A DNA stretch of 7,923 nt from Kiloniellales bacterium (GTDB lineage Bacteria; Pseudomonadota; Alphaproteobacteria; Kiloniellales; JAKSDN01): positions 1 to 7,923 of the forward strand of contig JAKSDN010000442.1 in the NCBI GenBank assembly GCA_022360075.1, written 5' to 3'. Of this stretch, positions 6,213 to 7,923 are shown piece by piece. The notes below the pieces were generated by a model. It ran no database searches, was not told where the DNA came from, and saw only the letters and a list, made by a program, of their open reading frames with translations. The position numbers and the translations under genes are program-made. The stretch's first letter is position 1, and each line of letters begins with the position of its first letter.

Positions 6213-7217
6213 ATGTCCGAGGACTTGACGCTCTTCTACGCCGCGGTCCTGCTGGTCGGGATCTTCCTCTACGTCCTGCTCGACGGATTCGATCTCGGGA
6301 TCGGCATTCTCTATCCGCTGGCGCCCACGGGCGATGCCCGGACCGTGATGATGAACTCGGTGGCGCCGGTCTGGGATGGCAACGAGACCTGGCTCGTGCT
6401 CGGTGGCGTCGGCATGCTGGCCGCCTTTCCGCTCGCCTACTCGGTGCTGCTCTCGGCCTTCTACGTGCCGTTGTCGATCATGCTGATCGCCCTGATCCTG
6501 CGCGGCGTCGCCTTCGAGTTCCGCATCAAGGCCGCGGGCGAGCGCAAGTACTGGAGTGCAGCCTTCTTTCTCGGCTCGGCCTGCGCCGCCTTCATGCAGG
6601 GCGCTGTCCTGGGCGCCTTCCTCGATGGCGTGACCGTCGTCGACCGCGCCTTCGCCGGTGGGCCCTTCGACTGGCTCACCTGGTTCAGCGCCTTCACCGG
6701 TCTCGGCGTGATGGCCGGTTACGCCTTGCTCGGCGCGACCTGGCTGATCATGAAGGCGGAGGGCGCGCTGCAGGACTGGGTCTATCGCATCACACCAAGC
6801 ATCGTGGTGGTCGTCGCGCTCTTCATGCTGGCGATCAGTCTCTGGACACCGCTGCGATACCAGGCGGTTGCCGAGCGCTGGTTCAGCTTCCCCAATATCC
6901 TGCTCCTCGGCTGGGTGCCGATTGCCTGCGTCTTGGCGCTCTGGCGGCTCTGGGAGGGCCTCGCGCGCAAGGAGGAGCTTTCGCCCTTTCCGCTGACGGC
7001 TTTGCTGTTCCTGCTCGGCTTTCTCGGCCTGATCATCAGCCTCTGGCCCTACGCGATACCGCCTTCGACCACCATCTGGCAGGCCGCCGCGCCCGCCGAA
7101 TCCCAACGCTTCTTGCTGTTCGGTTTCGTCGTCCTGTTGCCGGTGGTCGTCATCTACACGATCTACTCCTACTATGTCTTCCGCGGGAAGTCCTCGCTCG
7201 CCGATGGCTATCACTGA
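6213..7217 (+). CDS. cydB: Cytochrome bd ubiquinol oxidase subunit II, CIO type
   Basis: This 334-residue, highly hydrophobic protein is the partner subunit of the bd oxidase and stabilises the heme-bearing subunit. Family signatures are LDGFDLGIG (23-31), [15 protein letters not shown] (51-65), RGVAFEFR (97-104) and the C-terminal VFRGK...DGYH. The acidic residues Asp24 and Asp27 of the first helix are present; the equivalent pair in E. coli CydB helps proton delivery. About eight or nine membrane helices run through the length. It is shorter than E. coli CydB (379) and close to CioB proteins. The ATG at 6213 lies 2 bases after the cydA stop, with GGGGAG at 6202-6207 as ribosome site, so the two subunits are almost certainly co-translated. 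The frame stays open upstream to 5733, but that part overlaps cydA and is not protein-like. No cydX-like small gene follows. Alternative symbol: cioB. Confidence 0.96.
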   Translation: MSEDLTLFYAAVLLVGIFLYVLLDGFDLGIGILYPLAPTGDARTVMMNSVAPVWDGNETWLVLGGVGMLAAFPLAYSVLLSAFYVPLSIMLIALILRGVAFEFRIKAAGERKYWSAAFFLGSACAAFMQGAVLGAFLDGVTVVDRAFAGGPFDWLTWFSAFTGLGVMAGYALLGATWLIMKAEGALQDWVYRITPSIVVVVALFMLAISLWTPLRYQAVAERWFSFPNILLLGWVPIACVLALWRLWEGLARKEELSPFPLTALLFLLGFLGLIISLWPYAIPPSTTIWQAAAPAESQRFLLFGFVVLLPVVVIYTIYSYYVFRGKSSLADGYH

Positions 7218-7233
7218 AGCGGTGGCAGGTGCG

Positions 7234-7923
7234 ATGACAGCGGAACAGTCCGATACCAACGAAGTCGTGCTGATCGACGACGATCCGGACGTGCTGGCCG
7301 GCGTCGGACAGCTCCTGCGGCTCGCCGATTTCTCGGTGACCACGCTCGGCTCCGGCGCGGGCATCCACGACCAGTTGGGCTCGGATCGCCTGGGCGCGAT
7401 CGTCTCCGACATCCGCATGCCCGACATCGACGGCCTGTCTCTTCTCGAAGAGGTGCGCTTGGTCGACTCCGACCTGCCGGTGATCCTGATCACAGGTCAC
7501 GGCGACGTGCCGATGGCAGTCGAGGCCATGCGCAACGGCGCCTACGACTTCATCGAGAAGCCCTTCTCCTCGGAACGCCTCGTCGGATCGGTGAAGAAAG
7601 CGGTCGAGAAGCGGGCGCTTACGGTCGAGAACCGACGGCTGCGCCAGGAGCTCGCGAGCGCCTCGGGCATCGAGTCGATCCTGCGCGGCCAGTCGCCCGG
7701 TATTGCGGCGCTGCGCCAGCAGGTCCAGCGCTGCGCCGGGACCGAGGCCGACGTCTTGATCTACGGCGAGACGGGCACGGGCAAGGAGCTCGTGGCGCGC
7801 TGCCTGCACCAGTTCAGCCGGCGCAGCAAGGGTCAGTTCGTCGCCATCAACTGCGCCGCGCTGCCGGAGACGCTGCTGCAGAGCGAGTTCTTCGGCTACG
7901 CGGCCGGCGCCTTCACCGGCGCG
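7234..7923 (+). CDS. dctD: DctD-like sigma-54-dependent response regulator, 5' part
   Basis: The first 230 residues of an NtrC-family activator are visible; the gene runs off the window. A receiver domain spans about 11-125: acidic pocket Asp15-Asp17, phospho-acceptor Asp59 in [11 protein letters not shown], Thr87 in [11 protein letters not shown], and Lys109 in IEKPF. A charged linker helix follows (about 122-141), then the AAA+ domain from about 151, with Walker A GETGTGKE (178-185) and [11 protein letters not shown] (202-212). It ends at [15 protein letters not shown] (225-230) is the loop that contacts sigma-54. The [25 protein letters not shown] pattern in the receiver is typical of DctD, the C4-dicarboxylate-uptake regulator; no dct transport gene is visible, so the target is unknown. 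I chose ATG 7234 (GGTGGCAGG just upstream). An in-frame ATG at 7204 would add ten residues and overlap cydB by 14 bases. A sensor kinase may lie downstream. Confidence 0.87.
   Translation, partial: MTAEQSDTNEVVLIDDDPDVLAGVGQLLRLADFSVTTLGSGAGIHDQLGSDRLGAIVSDIRMPDIDGLSLLEEVRLVDSDLPVILITGHGDVPMAVEAMRNGAYDFIEKPFSSERLVGSVKKAVEKRALTVENRRLRQELASASGIESILRGQSPGIAALRQQVQRCAGTEADVLIYGETGTGKELVARCLHQFSRRSKGQFVAINCAALPETLLQSEFFGYAAGAFTGA

Overview
The window is a compact, GC-rich, single-strand stretch of a proteobacterial chromosome. Six complete or partial genes and one small gene all read on the + strand. The E. coli-like (AceF-type) E2, the cyanide-insensitive-type bd oxidase, the dodecin and a DctD-like sigma-54 activator fit a high-GC proteobacterium. 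I favour an alphaproteobacterium such as a Rhodospirillales-like lineage, but that is inference from gene content and base composition; no rRNA or other marker is present.

Layout. Positions 1-588 hold the 3' end of the pyruvate dehydrogenase E2 gene (aceF), cut by the window edge. After 13 bases comes the E3 gene (602-2653), a dihydrolipoyl dehydrogenase with two tandem N-terminal lipoyl domains. A 150-base spacer with two stem-loops leads to a 69-residue dodecin (2804-3013). A strong hairpin resembling an intrinsic terminator follows it (3021-3064). Next is a type II NADH dehydrogenase-like flavoprotein with a C-terminal cyclic-nucleotide-binding domain (3098-4738), then subunits I and II of a CIO-type cytochrome bd quinol oxidase (4813-6210 and 6213-7217). 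The window ends inside a DctD-like response regulator with a receiver domain and the start of a sigma-54 AAA+ domain (7234-7923); the last six residues visible are its GAFTGA loop.

How the parts could work together (inference). The PDH complex oxidises pyruvate and its E3 produces NADH. The NDH-2-like enzyme can pass electrons from NADH to quinone without pumping protons, and the bd oxidase reduces oxygen with the quinol. Neighbouring genes could therefore encode a short, weakly coupled NADH-to-oxygen route beside a main NADH source, with the cyclic-nucleotide domain as a possible control point. Dodecin, a flavin-storage family, sits between two flavoenzymes, but this copy lacks the usual flavin-stacking residue. 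I see no wholly new system. The most unusual items are the NDH-2/cNMP fusion, the double-lipoyl E3 and the atypical dodecin. I found no mobile elements, tRNA, rRNA or CRISPR.
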